Shown here in pieces: positions 63,288 through 64,000 of a stretch of DNA of 64,000 bases. The position numbers and the translations under genes are program-made. The stretch is from Elusimicrobiota bacterium (lineage in GTDB: Bacteria > Elusimicrobiota > Elusimicrobia > UBA1565 > UBA9628). How positions within the stretch are numbered: the stretch's first letter is position 1; each line of letters opens with the position of its first letter. The DNA lies in assembly GCA_016212795.1 (NCBI GenBank), contig JACRDT010000034.1, forward strand, positions 81,479-145,478. The letters are read 5' to 3'. Under the pieces are notes generated by a model. It was given only the letters and a program-made list of their open reading frames with translations, was not told the origin of the DNA and searched no databases.

Positions 63288-64000
63288 GCGCCATTATTAT
63301 GGCATAAAAGAAATCATGCGGCAAGACGTTGTGGATACGCCGTTGATAGCCGTCGATGACGACTTAAACAGAGTCAAATGTGACTTTAACAGCGGCATTA
63401 AAAACTTAACCGAAATAATAATGTCACGCTCAAGTCATCGTGCGGTGGAAAAGGCTGTTGAAAACTTGGGGCCACGAGGACTTATCCTCACTGGGCGTTG
63501 GGGGGGGGATGCTTGCACTCCCCCCACCCCCCTCCCCGACCATCCCCACCCCGCATGAGGGCCATTCTGCCCCCCCCTCATCCCCCTTGCCAGCGGCCCG
63601 CCCATCCGATCTGCCGCCCCGAGGTTGTCCCCTTGCCGGGCCTCCCGCCTGTTTATCCTTGGCTCTTTTCGCCACCATCCCCCGACAAACCCCCACCATC
63701 GCTCCGCCAGGAGGGCTTCCGGGAGGGGTTGGAAGGGGTTGAAATGGGTTTTGCCTTGGGTTGCCCGGCAAAGGGCCTGGAAGGCCTAAGAATGGCTTCT
63801 AGTGCTGCGACCGCCTCATAACGCCCCCTTGGGCCGGTCGATTTTGAGGCGAGCCGAGACGCGCGAGGCGAGCAGGCCGAGCGCCTGTGAGCCGAGCGCA
63901 ACGAAGGCGCAGACCGAAAGCGACCGGCCGCGCTATGGGAGGAATCGCTTGGTGGAACCATCGTTTCCCATTGATAGCGCGGAGGCCCGTCTTCGGCCGG
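63288..64000. other. Non-coding end region: AT-rich block, C-tract block, structured block
   Basis: 63290-63480 is AT-rich with near-matches to DnaA boxes (TGTGGATAC at 63328, TTATCCTCA at 63483). 63500-63720 is strongly pyrimidine-rich on the plus strand, then purine-rich to about 63790. The last 170 bp can fold. No gene is convincing. Confidence 0.5.
63832..63980. other. Candidate structured RNA or complex inverted repeat at window end
   Basis: GGCCGGTCG (63832-63840) pairs with CGACCGGCC (63921-63929), enclosing GCGAG-type iterations. GCGCTATGGGA (63930-63940) pairs with TCCCA...ATAGCGC (63966-63980). A further hairpin around CCGTCTTCGG starts at the edge. I do not recognise the class. 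Confidence 0.4.

Overview
The window is GC-rich (roughly 70 %), densely coding bacterial DNA. Heptose genes for lipopolysaccharide (gmhA, rfaE2), an outer-membrane-type barrel protein, lipoproteins and pilT indicate a diderm. Alanine/proline-rich secreted proteins, TPR proteins, a DapL-type lysine route and the overall gene style resemble uncultivated Elusimicrobiota. That placement is inference; no rRNA gene is present to test it.

Layout. 0-3.3 kb: TPR and secreted proteins. 3.35-7.7 kb: a complete sugar-type ABC importer (binding lipoprotein, two permeases, ATPase), then a B12-binding radical SAM enzyme. 10-12.7 kb: FecR, DUF4384 and LPP20-type envelope proteins. 12.7-21.7 kb (minus): an eleven-gene operon rfaE2-gmhA-accC-accB-cdd-mtnP-response regulator-glyA-tsaC/phosphatase fusion-rsmI-HD-GYP. 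21.8-36.7 kb: a RAYT-like transposase, a histidine kinase, LysM/FecR, GH57-like, PDZ and HAMP proteins, many secreted. 36.9-42.1 kb (minus): panC-hydrolase-panB-folK-dapL-membrane protein-dapB. 42.6-44.3 kb: tRNA-Glu, tRNA-Lys and a decayed integrative element in tRNA-Lys. 44.3-51 kb: amidase, ftsQ-ftsA-ftsZ, pilT, deoxynucleoside kinase. 51-61.6 kb: pgeF-hisC-cmk-plsC-rpsA-TPR-peptidase/barrel and lysA. 61.6-64 kb is largely non-coding, AT-richer and full of repeats.

The main discovery candidate is a set of three interspersed palindromic repeat families. Family A (hairpin plus the tail ATGAAACGGCAT or its complement) lies at gene starts. In tail-first copies it carries a tiny ORF (MKRHxPPR...) whose stop codon overlaps, or sits next to, the start codon of the following gene. 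Such copies precede the radical SAM gene, a C39-like lipoprotein, a response regulator, a HAMP protein and pilT. In mtnP the mini-ORF is fused to the gene, and malG starts inside a reversed tail. Families B and C sit in frame inside coding genes, including rpsA, rsmI, pgeF and several secreted proteins, like Rickettsia palindromic elements. A RAYT-like protein with a degenerate HUH motif sits directly beside a family A copy.

Several genes appear to be leaderless: a -10 box lies 5-7 nt before the start codon. Perfect short-loop hairpins recur inside conserved genes, several in patches of atypical codon use.
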